A stretch of DNA of 64,000 nucleotides, from NCBI RefSeq assembly GCF_002101675.1, contig NZ_LQOY01000242.1, forward strand, positions 1 to 64,000. The letters are read 5' to 3'. Numbering within the stretch: position 1 is the stretch's first letter; every line of letters begins with the position of its first letter. The notes under the pieces are model-generated. The model did no database searches. It was given only the letters and a program-made list of their open reading frames with translations, and had not been told where the DNA came from. The position numbers and the translations under genes were made by a program. Of the stretch, positions 25,016 to 33,110 are shown in pieces. Source of the stretch: Mycobacterium gordonae (GTDB lineage: Bacteria > Actinomycetota > Actinomycetes > Mycobacteriales > Mycobacteriaceae).

Positions 25016-26242
25016 ATGAAGGGGGGCAAGTTGACGGAGACATCGCTTCAACCCGTTAAGCGCAGACCCAAGGACCGAAAGCAGCAGATTCTCGAACAGG
25101 CCGTCGGGCTCTTCACCGAGCGTGGGTTTCACTCGGTCAAGCTGGAGGACATCGCCGAAGCCGCCGGCGTCACCGCCCGTGCGTTGTACCGCCACTACGA
25201 CAACAAGCAGGCACTGCTCGCTGAGGTGATCCGGGCCGGGCAGGATCAATACCAGAGTGCGCGCCGTCTCACCGATGGGCAGGCCGAGCCAGAACCTCAG
25301 CCGCTGCATCTCGAATTGCCCAACCTCATCGCGGCGGCCGTCGAATCGCGCTCCTTGATGGTCCTGTGGCAGCGTGAGGCGCGCTACCTCAACGAGAACG
25401 ACCGCGCGGAGGTCCGACGCCGCATCAACGCGATCGTCGCGGGCATACGGGACAACGTTGTCTTGGAGGTGCCTGGTCTTGGCCCGCAGCATGCGGAGCT
25501 GCGAGCGTGGGCCGTGTCGAGCACCCTGACCGGGTTGGGGGGGCACAATCTCACCCTTCCGGCTGACGAACTCGAAAAGTGCCTGTCCCAAGCTTCGCTG
25601 GCCGCGGCGCGGACTCCTCCGGTGAGTGAGTTACGGCCACTCGACCCCACCACCGACGACGACGGCCACGACGTGCTCTTCTCGCGCTACGAAACCCTGC
25701 TGGCAACCGGCGCGCGCCTGTTCCGTGCCAAGGGCTACCCGGCCGTCAGCACCAGCGAGATCGGTAAGGGCGCGGGTATCGCAGGTCCCGGGCTGTACCG
25801 TTCCTTCTCCTCCAAGCAGGCGATCCTCGACGCGCTGCTGCGCCGCCTCGACGAATGGCACAGCCTGGAATGCGTCCGGGCGATACGTGCGAATCCCGAA
25901 GCGGCACAACGGTTACGCGGCCTCGTCGAGGGGCACGTCCGGCTCAGCCTGGATGCGCCCGACCTGGTGGCGGTCTGCGTCACCGAACTGCCGCACGCCT
26001 CCGGCGAAGTGCGCGACAGCTACCTGAGGAACAAGGCCGACCGAGAGTCGGTCTGGGCCGACCTGATCATGGCGTTGAATCCCCTCACGACGGTCATCGA
26101 AGCGCGACTGCTGATCGCGGCGGCGATCACCCTCATCGAAGACGTCGCCCGCACCTGGCATCTCACCCGCTACGCAGGCGTCGCCGACGAGATCACCGCG
26201 CTCGCCCTGGCGATTCTGACCAGCCGGACCGAATCCGGCTGA
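25016..26242 (+). CDS. mce3R: Tandem TetR-domain repressor Mce3R
   Basis: Up to 408 residues with two complete TetR units. The first DNA-binding domain (about 20-68) is RKQQILEQAVGLFTERGFHS ... TARALYRHYDNKQALL. The second (about 222-275) is LFSRYETLLATGARLFRAKG ... GPGLYRSFSSKQAILDALL. This double architecture and length fit Mce3R (Rv1963c), which in M. tuberculosis represses mce3, Rv1933c-Rv1935c and Rv1936-Rv1941; all these targets are in this window. The start is ATG 25016 or TTG 25031; the G-run at 25021-25026 would serve TTG. It is separated from the mce3 operon by the ben/cat block, unlike in M. tuberculosis. Confidence 0.87.
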   Translation: MKGGKLTETSLQPVKRRPKDRKQQILEQAVGLFTERGFHSVKLEDIAEAAGVTARALYRHYDNKQALLAEVIRAGQDQYQSARRLTDGQAEPEPQPLHLELPNLIAAAVESRSLMVLWQREARYLNENDRAEVRRRINAIVAGIRDNVVLEVPGLGPQHAELRAWAVSSTLTGLGGHNLTLPADELEKCLSQASLAAARTPPVSELRPLDPTTDDDGHDVLFSRYETLLATGARLFRAKGYPAVSTSEIGKGAGIAGPGLYRSFSSKQAILDALLRRLDEWHSLECVRAIRANPEAAQRLRGLVEGHVRLSLDAPDLVAVCVTELPHASGEVRDSYLRNKADRESVWADLIMALNPLTTVIEARLLIAAAITLIEDVARTWHLTRYAGVADEITALALAILTSRTESG

Positions 26243-26261
26243 CGGCCGGCCGCTGCCCCGA

Positions 26262-27641
26262 TCACGCGCGCACCGGCCGCGATTGATAGGCGGCGGACGA
26301 AGTCGGCAGCAGCGCCTTCATGACGACAGAAGGCCGCATCAGGGTCAGCGGCGCGCGCTGCAGGTGCATCACGTCGATGAACTCGCGGGCGACATTTGCG
26401 TCGTACCACGTCATCTCGGTGACCTTGCCGAAGTACCAGCTCGCGAGTTTGGACACCAGCCGGGCCCCGCCATTGGCGGAGACAGCACCGTAATCCTCAA
26501 CGGTCGACGTGAACCAGCACTCGTCGAGGAATCGGCTGTATGCGTGATGGAAGCGCTTGGCCAGGCCGTCGATCCGGCCGGGACCCGCCGCCAGCCGGTG
26601 GTCGCTCAGACATTTGTCCAGAATGCTCGTCCCCACGGCGCCGTGTGACATGCCCTGCGCATAAAGCGGGTTCAGCGATGTATTGGCGTCGCCGATGACG
26701 ACCAAGCCGTCGGGCGCCGACGTCAACTTGTCGTAGTGGCGCCGAAGATTCGCCGGGAAACGCCAGCGGTGAACGTCTTCCACGCAGGTCGCGCCGCGCA
26801 AGGCCTCGTACAGATCGGGCACCGGCAGGCCCTTCGTCCAGTCGAGAAAGCTCTCGATATCGGTCCCGGCGTAATCACCCTGCCAACCGAGCAGGGTGAC
26901 TATCCAGCGGCCGCCTTCGGTGGGCAGCAGCGCAGCGGTCCGAGTGGCGGGAGGCCGGGAGTGGATCAGCATTGCCTTCCAGTCGCGGGGTCCGTCCGGC
27001 GGTGTGAAAAGCGTAGTGGAATAACCGATATCCACCTTGAGCTCACTGACCTCCGGGGAACCGAACCCCAGCGAGGCGAGGTGCCGCGGGGTCTCGGAGT
27101 TGCGTCCGCTCGCGTCGATGACGAGGTCGGCATCCAGGAAGGTTCCGTCGGCGAGTTCTACCCCGGTGATGCGGCCACTGTGAGCCCGGTAGCCATTGAC
27201 CTTGGTGTTTTCCAGCATTGTCACGTTGGGCAGCTGCATCAACCGCTGCCGGATGTAGTGCTCCAGGAAACCCCTGGTCTGGCACAGCATGGTCAGCCCG
27301 CTGTCGAAACGCTTCTTCCAGCCCCCCGAGTGGTACCAGCAGATGTCGTTGGCCATGTCGACTTCGACCGAACCCTTGCTGAGCAGGTCGGTGGTCAGTC
27401 CCGGAAAGTAGTGGTTGAAAACGTTCTGCCCGCCGCGCAGCAGGATGTGACCGTGGTGCGACTGCGGAACGCCTTTGCGCCATCGCGGTTCGCCCGGCAT
27501 GCGATCCCGGTCGATGGTCGTCACCAAGTCGAAATGCCTTGCCGCAACAGCGGATGCGGCCATACCGGTGGTGCTGGCACCGATCACGACGGCGTGCCGA
27601 CCGCCCAGGCCGCCATACCGGACCATGGTTTTTCCAGTCAT
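26262..27641 (-). CDS. FAD-dependent monooxygenase (epoxidase/hydroxylase-like)
   Basis: 459 residues from ATG 27641, or 454 from ATG 27626. It has a Rossmann FAD motif (AVVIGASTTGMAASAVA), the DASGRNS segment and the FAD-binding GDANTSLNPLYAQGMSHG motif near residue 320. It is homologous over its whole length to the C-terminal half of MelG, sharing features such as SGGWKKRF versus LGGSWKKPG after the VDMA segment. It lies 86 bases downstream of the AraC gene on the same strand and is convergent with mce3R. The substrate is not known; an unsaturated lipid or polyketide is a reasonable guess. Confidence 0.8.
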   Translation of the reverse strand: MTGKTMVRYGGLGGRHAVVIGASTTGMAASAVAARHFDLVTTIDRDRMPGEPRWRKGVPQSHHGHILLRGGQNVFNHYFPGLTTDLLSKGSVEVDMANDICWYHSGGWKKRFDSGLTMLCQTRGFLEHYIRQRLMQLPNVTMLENTKVNGYRAHSGRITGVELADGTFLDADLVIDASGRNSETPRHLASLGFGSPEVSELKVDIGYSTTLFTPPDGPRDWKAMLIHSRPPATRTAALLPTEGGRWIVTLLGWQGDYAGTDIESFLDWTKGLPVPDLYEALRGATCVEDVHRWRFPANLRRHYDKLTSAPDGLVVIGDANTSLNPLYAQGMSHGAVGTSILDKCLSDHRLAAGPGRIDGLAKRFHHAYSRFLDECWFTSTVEDYGAVSANGGARLVSKLASWYFGKVTEMTWYDANVAREFIDVMHLQRAPLTLMRPSVVMKALLPTSSAAYQSRPVRA

Positions 27642-27727
27642 GATCGAAGTCTGCAAACCGCCGCGGCGCGCCGTCTTGGACGGCCTTGCGCCGTTCTTGG
27701 TTCGGGTTTGCGCCCGGCGGGCGGCCG

Positions 27728-28627
27728 CTACTGACCGGACGCCCCGTTGCGCAGCTCGGCCGGTGTCATGCCGAAGGCGCGCTTGAACAATCTGGTCATA
27801 TGGCTCTGATCGCAGAAGCCCGTCGCGCCGACCACTTCCTTGAGCGCCATGTCGGTCTGCAGGATGAGGTGGCGAGCCCGCTGGATGCGCCGCTGCTGAA
27901 CGTAGGCGTGTGGTGGAGCGCCGAAGCGCCGTTTGAACAGCCGCGCGAAATGGTACTGGCTCATACCCCCGATTCGGGCCAGCGCGCGCAGGGACAGGTC
28001 CGCAGCGAGATTGGCGTCGATGAACTCGGCGACTTGGCGCGCTTGGGAGGCGCTCAGTGCTCCCGGACATCTGGGCGCCCGCAGTCGCGCCTCGGCGTGG
28101 TGGCGCAATATGTGGACGCCGAGCTGCGTCAGCAGCGCCTCCTTGTAGAGGGCGCCGCCGAATTCGTCCCGGCGCAACTCCGTTGCCAGGGCCTCGATTC
28201 CGTGCTGGATGACCGGGTCCCTGACCTGGAACGCCTCGCGAATCGCAACGGATTCGACGTGGCGGTCGAAAACCTCCGACGCGAAATCCGCCAGCCGGCG
28301 TTCGTTGAGATAGAGCACGGTCGCCTGGAACGACCTGCTCCATTGCCAGGTCGATTCATAGCCTGGCCGCAGGATGGAGAAGTCGCCCGGGACCATCTGC
28401 GTGCGACTGCGAATGGCGCCGCAGCGCAGCGCGATCTGGGCGGGCGTGTGCCAGGCGATGACGGCGATGTCGCGCAGCGGAGGGACTTCGGTGTGGCAGG
28501 AATGGAATTGGTAGACACGGAGATCCGCTCCGGGCAACTCACCGTCGCGGGTGGCGACCACGCACTTGGCCGGGACCAGGCGATCCACACCCGTGGCATC
28601 CACGTCCTCGAAACCCTTGGGCGTCAT
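27728..28627 (-). CDS. AraC-family transcriptional regulator
   Basis: 299 residues. An N-terminal AraC-binding-type domain has HTPAQIALRCGAIRS and MVPGDFSILRPG. The C-terminal double helix-turn-helix (about 200-295) has LSLRALARIGGMSQYHFARL and VVGATGFCDQSHMTRLFKRAFGMTPAELR. ATG 28627 has GGAGG five bases upstream; a GTG at 28654 is possible. It is divergent from an SDR-epoxide hydrolase pair and upstream of the FAD monooxygenase, so it likely controls one or both. Confidence 0.9.
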   Translation of the reverse strand: MTPKGFEDVDATGVDRLVPAKCVVATRDGELPGADLRVYQFHSCHTEVPPLRDIAVIAWHTPAQIALRCGAIRSRTQMVPGDFSILRPGYESTWQWSRSFQATVLYLNERRLADFASEVFDRHVESVAIREAFQVRDPVIQHGIEALATELRRDEFGGALYKEALLTQLGVHILRHHAEARLRAPRCPGALSASQARQVAEFIDANLAADLSLRALARIGGMSQYHFARLFKRRFGAPPHAYVQQRRIQRARHLILQTDMALKEVVGATGFCDQSHMTRLFKRAFGMTPAELRNGASGQ

Positions 28628-28762
28628 CGTACCTCCGAAGTAACGCAGCCCCACCTGCCGTGACGCTGAGTTGCGCTACCGAGATTGTAGGCCCGCGGCC
28701 TGCCCCCCGTCGTCGAATGAGTGGCGGCCCAGCATGGGATGTGATTGCGCATCTGGTTGGAC

Positions 28763-28774
28763 GTTCTTGCTAAC
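28763..28774 (-). promoter_or_regulatory. Weak candidate Mce3R operator D
   Basis: On the minus strand this reads GTTAGCAAGAACG, sharing TAGCAAGA with operators A and B, and GTATAC lies beside it. It is 75-85 bases before the GTG of the SDR at 28848. Eight shared bases can arise by chance in 64 kb, so this is a suggestion only. Confidence 0.3.
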
Positions 28775-28847
28775 CCGTATACACCCCATGGCCTGAAAGT
28801 TAGCGTCAGGGCCGACTTTCCACAGATGTCTGAGCGGAACGGCGAGT

Positions 28848-29609
28848 GTGAACGAACGATATCGCGGCAAGACGGTGTTGGTCACCGGAGCAGCCTCCGG
28901 CATCGGCCGCGCCATCGCATTCGCGGCTGCCCGCGAAGGCGCGGGGCTGATCCTCGGTGACGTGCAGGTCGATCGGCTCGCCGACACGGCAGCGGAGCTG
29001 AGGGCGGCCGGCGCGGCTGTCTATTACTCGCGGTGCGACATCTCCCGGACCAGCGACGTTGACGAACTGGTACGCCGTGGGTCCGACGAGACCGGTCCGG
29101 TGGACGTGGCATTCGCCAACGCCGGCGTCCTCGGGATCCCGGGCGACGTGTGGACCTATCCGGAAGAGGACTTCACCACGATCCTCGATATCAATGTCAC
29201 CGGCACCTGGAGAACCTTTCGTGCGGTCCTGCCGGGAATGATCGAGCGGCGGCGTGGTGTCGTCGTCGCCACCGCATCGGCGGCCGGCGTCATCGGGCCC
29301 CCGGGGCTCCCCGCGTACGTGGCGAGCAAGCACGCCGTGGTGGGGCTGGTGAAGTCGACCGCCACGAATGTGGCGCGCTACGGCATCCGGGTCAACGCCA
29401 TCTGCCCGCATCTGGTTAACACCCCGATGCTGGACAAGGTGACCAACGAGATTCCAGGCCTTCGCGATTCGCTGGATCAGCAGACGCCGCTCGGACGGGT
29501 GGCCACACCGGAAGAAGTCGCGCGCTCCGCGATCTGGCTGGGATCGGAGGAGGCGAGCTTCGTCACCGGACACCCGCTGCTGGTCGACGGTGGACTGGTG
29601 GCTCAGTAG
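28848..29609 (+). CDS. Short-chain dehydrogenase/reductase
   Basis: 253 residues. The cofactor motif is VLVTGAASGIGRA. NANAG-type segment FANAGVLG, the catalytic Ser in VATASAAG and the YVASK motif (Tyr-x3-Lys) are present, and the C-terminus FVTGHPLLVDGG is typical. GTG 28848 is used. It is followed six bases later by an epoxide hydrolase, so an epoxide-to-diol-to-ketone sequence is a sensible reading. The Asp at the end of strand beta-2 (LGDVQ) suggests NAD rather than NADP. The substrate is unknown. Confidence 0.88.
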   Translation: MNERYRGKTVLVTGAASGIGRAIAFAAAREGAGLILGDVQVDRLADTAAELRAAGAAVYYSRCDISRTSDVDELVRRGSDETGPVDVAFANAGVLGIPGDVWTYPEEDFTTILDINVTGTWRTFRAVLPGMIERRRGVVVATASAAGVIGPPGLPAYVASKHAVVGLVKSTATNVARYGIRVNAICPHLVNTPMLDKVTNEIPGLRDSLDQQTPLGRVATPEEVARSAIWLGSEEASFVTGHPLLVDGGLVAQ

Positions 29610-29615
29610 CGAAAC

Positions 29616-30692
29616 ATGTCGGACGACACAGAGACGAGAGTGACGATGAAGCACCTGAACATCGACTGCAACGGGACCCGCATCCATGCGGTCGAGCAGG
29701 GATCCGGACCGTTGATCATTCTGCTGCACGGTTTTCCGGAGTCCTGGTACTCCTGGCGGCACCAGATTCCGGTGCTGGCCGACGCCGGTTACCGGGTCGT
29801 CGCAATCGATCAGCGAGGGTTCGGGAGGTCGTCGAAATTCCGGGTCAACAGCGCATACCGCATCGACAAGACGGTCGCGGACGTCGAAGCGGTGATCGAT
29901 GCCTACGGTGCGGACCGGGCCGTCGTCGTCGGGCACGACTGGGGCGCGCCGGTCGCCTGGACCTTCGCCTGGCTTCGTCCCCAACGCTGCCGAGGCGTGG
30001 TCGGTTTGAGCGTTCCATTCGCCGGGCGCGGCCTGATCGGTCTCCCCGGCTGCCCGTTCGGGGAGACCCGCCCACGGGACTACCACGTCGAACTCGCCGG
30101 CCCGGGCAGGACGTTCTATCAGGACTACTTCTCCGAGCAGGACGGAATCATCAATGAGATCGAGGAGGATCTCCGAAAGTGGTTGCTGGGCTTGACTTAT
30201 ACGGTGTCGGGCGAGGCCGCCGCGGCGGCGGTCGCCGCCGGTTCGATGCCGGCCGATCCGATCGAGGCACTGCGCTTCGGGCCACTGTGTATGGCCGACG
30301 GCGCCAGGCTGGACGATGCATTCGTCTGGCCGGAATCGATGCCGGAGTGGTTCACCGCGGAGGATCTCGACTTTTACGCTGAGGAGTTCGAACGGGCCGG
30401 CTTCTCCGGCGGTTTGGCGTTCTACCACAACGTCGATGCCGGCTGGGAGGTGCTCGCCGACGTCGAGCACCGGAAGCTGACGCCGCCGGCGCTGTTCATC
30501 GGTGGCGAGTACGACGTGGCGTCGATCTGGGGCGCCGAGGCGATCGCGCGGGCCGACGAGAAGATGTGCGACAACCGGGGCAGCCACCTCATTCCCGGTG
30601 CGGGCCACTGGATTCAGCAGGAGAAGCCCGCCGAAACGAACCGGCTGCTCCTGGACTTCCTCGGCCAGTTGCCGTGCCGGCCCGCCGACTGA
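29616..30692 (+). CDS. Epoxide hydrolase, EphB paralogue
   Basis: 358 residues, alpha/beta-hydrolase with cap domain. Oxyanion/HGFP: LLHGFPESWYSWRHQIP. Nucleophile Asp in VGHDWGAPVAW. Acid Asp near FIGGEYDVAS and catalytic His in GAGHWIQQE. It is very similar along its whole length to EphB/MelH at 33107-34174, for instance WLLGLTYTVSGE is identical, so this is a recent paralogue only 2.4 kb away. It is translated with the SDR upstream and ends one base before the converging mel2 operon ends. Confidence 0.9.
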   Translation: MSDDTETRVTMKHLNIDCNGTRIHAVEQGSGPLIILLHGFPESWYSWRHQIPVLADAGYRVVAIDQRGFGRSSKFRVNSAYRIDKTVADVEAVIDAYGADRAVVVGHDWGAPVAWTFAWLRPQRCRGVVGLSVPFAGRGLIGLPGCPFGETRPRDYHVELAGPGRTFYQDYFSEQDGIINEIEEDLRKWLLGLTYTVSGEAAAAAVAAGSMPADPIEALRFGPLCMADGARLDDAFVWPESMPEWFTAEDLDFYAEEFERAGFSGGLAFYHNVDAGWEVLADVEHRKLTPPALFIGGEYDVASIWGAEAIARADEKMCDNRGSHLIPGAGHWIQQEKPAETNRLLLDFLGQLPCRPAD

Positions 30693-30693
30693 G

Positions 30694-31464
30694 CTACCAC
30701 AGCGCGGCGATGGTTCCGCCATCGGCGATCTGCGTGGTGCCGGTGACCATCGAAGCGTCGTCGGACAACAGAAACGCGACGATGCCGGCCATCTCCTCCG
30801 GGGCGGCCATGCGGCCCTGCAACCGGGCGATCAGTGCCAGCGCGCCGCCTTCGCCGAGCGCCTCGTCGAACATCGTCATGGCGGTCTGTTGCATCGGGGT
30901 GTCGACGAATGCCGGCAGCAACGCATTGGCGCGGATGTTGTGCGGACGCAACTCCGCGGCGGTGACGCGGCTGAGGTGGCTGATGGCAGCCTTGGACATG
31001 CCGTAGGCCCCTGAGCCGTTCACCGCGATATGGCCGGCCAGCGACGACATGTTGACGATCGCTCCCCCGCCCCGTTCGATCATCCTCGGCGCGGCGTGCT
31101 TGGTGCACAACCACGCACCGCGCAGGTTGATCGCCATGACGCGGTCGAAATCGGCCACGGTGGTGTCGGTGAGCGACGCGAAATGCACGACACCGGCATT
31201 GGCGACCAGCTTGTCGACCCCGCCGAACGCGTCGGCGCACGCCGCGACCATCCCAATGACCTGTTCCTCGTCGCTGACATCGACTTTGTGGCCCACCGCT
31301 GCGGATCCGATCTTGGCTGCGGTGGCGTCGGCGGTGTTGCCGTCGATGTCCGCGCACAGCACGTTGCAGCCCTCGGCCGCCAGCCGCGTGGCGACCGCTA
31401 GACCGATACCGGCGCCTGCCCCGGTGACGATCGCCGCTTTGCCGGCCAGGTCTGGATGACTCAC
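30694..31464 (-). CDS. melK: Short-chain dehydrogenase of the mel2 locus (Rv1941-like, MelK)
   Basis: 256 residues. The cofactor motif is AIVTGAGAGIGLA; also NANAG-like VANAGVVHF, Ser in NMSSLAG and YGMSK. The acidic ending of beta-2 (CADIDG) favours NAD. GTG 31464 is preferred over GTG 31476 because GAGGAG is five to six bases upstream. It is the last gene of the six-gene mel2 operon, 42 bases after the ribA1-like gene. In M. marinum and M. tuberculosis this locus is linked to resistance to reactive oxygen. Its own reaction is unknown. Confidence 0.82.
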   Translation of the reverse strand: MSHPDLAGKAAIVTGAGAGIGLAVATRLAAEGCNVLCADIDGNTADATAAKIGSAAVGHKVDVSDEEQVIGMVAACADAFGGVDKLVANAGVVHFASLTDTTVADFDRVMAINLRGAWLCTKHAAPRMIERGGGAIVNMSSLAGHIAVNGSGAYGMSKAAISHLSRVTAAELRPHNIRANALLPAFVDTPMQQTAMTMFDEALGEGGALALIARLQGRMAAPEEMAGIVAFLLSDDASMVTGTTQIADGGTIAALW

Positions 31465-31506
31465 CGATCTCCTCACGAATCCCGTTGCACCACTTGGTGA
31501 GCTGAC

Positions 31507-32598
31507 TCAGCCGACGGCCGCCCAGGTGGCGTCCGGTTGCGGCGATCGGATACCACTCTGCCTAATGGCTCCGAACAACACCAGGCCGAATCCTGGCATG
31601 TCCTCGGAAAGCCGGATGGCGTACACGCCGAGATCGCGCAGCATCCACGACACCGTCGCCGAGGTGAAGTCCCCGCGCGCGGCACCACCGTCGAACAGGC
31701 CGCAGGCACGCGGCGTACCGGAGGGCCTCAGATACAGCACCATTCCCCCGCCCTGGACCGACATCCGGGACAGGGCACCCCGGAGTTCGCCGCCGCACCG
31801 GCACGCGCCGGATCCGAACACGTCGCCGGTCAGGCACTCGACGTGGATGTGAAGCGGAACGGGGACTCCCGCGTCCACGGCTCCGATGATGACCGCCAGG
31901 TGCTCGCCCCCGCCATGGCTGTTGCGGAAGCCGATGACTCGGGAATCGCCGGCCCAGGTGGGTATGACCGTTTCGGTCAGGCGGACCACCTGCGGTTCGG
32001 TGCGGCGCCGAAATGCCACCAGCTCGGAGACCGACACCACCGGAAGCCGGTGCTGGACGGCGAATTCGACCAATTCGGCCCCGCGGGCCATCAGCACGGG
32101 ATTGCGTCGGGACACGATTTCGCACAGCGCGGCGGCCGGCCGCCGCCCGGCCAGGTAGGCGAGGTCGACGGCCGCCTCGGCCGGTGCCGGTCGTCCCAGA
32201 ACCCCGTCAGCACCGGCCTGTACGGGGACCACGTGGCCGGGCCGCAGAAAATCCGCGGGCTGGGACGAGGCCGAGCCCAGCGCCGCGATGGTGTGGGCGC
32301 GATCCCGTGCCGAGATCCCGGTTCCAACGCCGCGCGCGTCGACAGACACGCAGAAGCTGTCGTCGCCATGGCACATCGGCGGTAGGTTCAACCGCTCGCA
32401 CTCGGCGCCCGGCAACGCCACCCGCACATAACCCGACGTGTGGCGGATGGTGAAACTCAGCAGCTGGGAAGTCGCGGCGTCCGCCGCGAAAACCAGGTAG
32501 CCGTCGGCGTCCTCGGCGACGTCGTCTCGCAGCAGGACGGGGCGCCCGGCGGCCACCGCGGTGACCGCACGGCTGACCCGCAGATCGGTGGTCTTCAT
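31507..32598 (-). CDS. ribA1: RibA1-like divergent DHBP synthase / GTP cyclohydrolase II homologue (MelJ)
   Basis: 363 residues from ATG 32598. The N-terminal half is DHBP synthase-like: IRHTSG, GTGISARDRAHTI and RPGHVVPV are kept. However, the acidic metal loop normally DRENEGD reads AEDADGY (about 28-34) and the usual GHTEAAVDL is APAEAAVDL, so the metal His is missing. The C-terminal half keeps the GCH II zinc cysteines C255, C266 and C268 (ECLTGDVFGSGACRCG), but the EGRGIGL stretch reads PSGTPRACGL and about 25 following residues are missing. Riboflavin-precursor activity is therefore doubtful. It overlaps the flavin reductase gene by four bases. Confidence 0.8.
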   Translation of the reverse strand: MKTTDLRVSRAVTAVAAGRPVLLRDDVAEDADGYLVFAADAATSQLLSFTIRHTSGYVRVALPGAECERLNLPPMCHGDDSFCVSVDARGVGTGISARDRAHTIAALGSASSQPADFLRPGHVVPVQAGADGVLGRPAPAEAAVDLAYLAGRRPAAALCEIVSRRNPVLMARGAELVEFAVQHRLPVVSVSELVAFRRRTEPQVVRLTETVIPTWAGDSRVIGFRNSHGGGEHLAVIIGAVDAGVPVPLHIHVECLTGDVFGSGACRCGGELRGALSRMSVQGGGMVLYLRPSGTPRACGLFDGGAARGDFTSATVSWMLRDLGVYAIRLSEDMPGFGLVLFGAIRQSGIRSPQPDATWAAVG

Positions 32599-33110
32599 CG
32601 CAGCTCCCCTGTGGTGGGTGCGGCCAACGCGCGAAATCGGCTGCCGTGAAAGACCAGTGGCGCGGTGTCGGGATCGGCCTGCAGGGAACATATCTCGAGC
32701 AGCACGATGAGGTGATCACCGGCAGTGATCTCGTCGCGCAGGCGGCAATTCAACCGGGCGGTGGAACCGTGCACGGTGACACCACCGCCGGGCAGCTCCG
32801 TCCAGGTCACTCCGGCGAACCGGTCACCGGCCTTGCGCGACAGGCTCATACAGGCGTCGCTGTGTCCTTCGGCGAGCACGCTGACGCCGAGGTACGGGCG
32901 TTCCCGTAACCGGGGCCACGTCGTCGAGCTGTGCTGGATGCACACGGACACCAATGGCGGGTCGAGTGAGACACCGGTGAAGGAACTGGCCGCCATGCCC
33001 AGTGGTGTGCCGTCCACGGCTGCGCAGATCGCGACGACCCCGGACGGGAAGCAGCCGAACGCCGTGCGCAACGCGGCAGCGTCGAGGCGTTCGGTCGTCA
33101 CCTCACTCAT
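32595..33110 (-). CDS. melI: Flavin reductase-domain protein of the mel2 locus (Rv1939-like, MelI)
   Basis: 171 residues, the size of NAD(P)H:FMN reductases of the flavin_Reduct/HpaC family. Family marks are FGCFPSGVVAICA, GMAASSFTGVSLDPPLVSVCI and a C-terminal ITAGDHLIVLLEI. It probably reduces free FMN/FAD for the luciferase-like MelF. Four-base overlaps on both sides (with ephB and ribA1) show tight coupling. Which flavin it prefers cannot be told. Confidence 0.87.
   Translation of the reverse strand: MSEVTTERLDAAALRTAFGCFPSGVVAICAAVDGTPLGMAASSFTGVSLDPPLVSVCIQHSSTTWPRLRERPYLGVSVLAEGHSDACMSLSRKAGDRFAGVTWTELPGGGVTVHGSTARLNCRLRDEITAGDHLIVLLEICSLQADPDTAPLVFHGSRFRALAAPTTGELR

Noticed and set aside
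28763..28774. Treating the TAGCAAGA octamer near the second SDR as a firm Mce3R site
   Set aside because: Eight bases may recur by chance; kept only as a low-confidence candidate.
28806..30722. 638-codon minus-strand frame opposite the SDR and epoxide hydrolase
   Set aside because: The plus-strand genes have all catalytic motifs; the long antisense frame has none.
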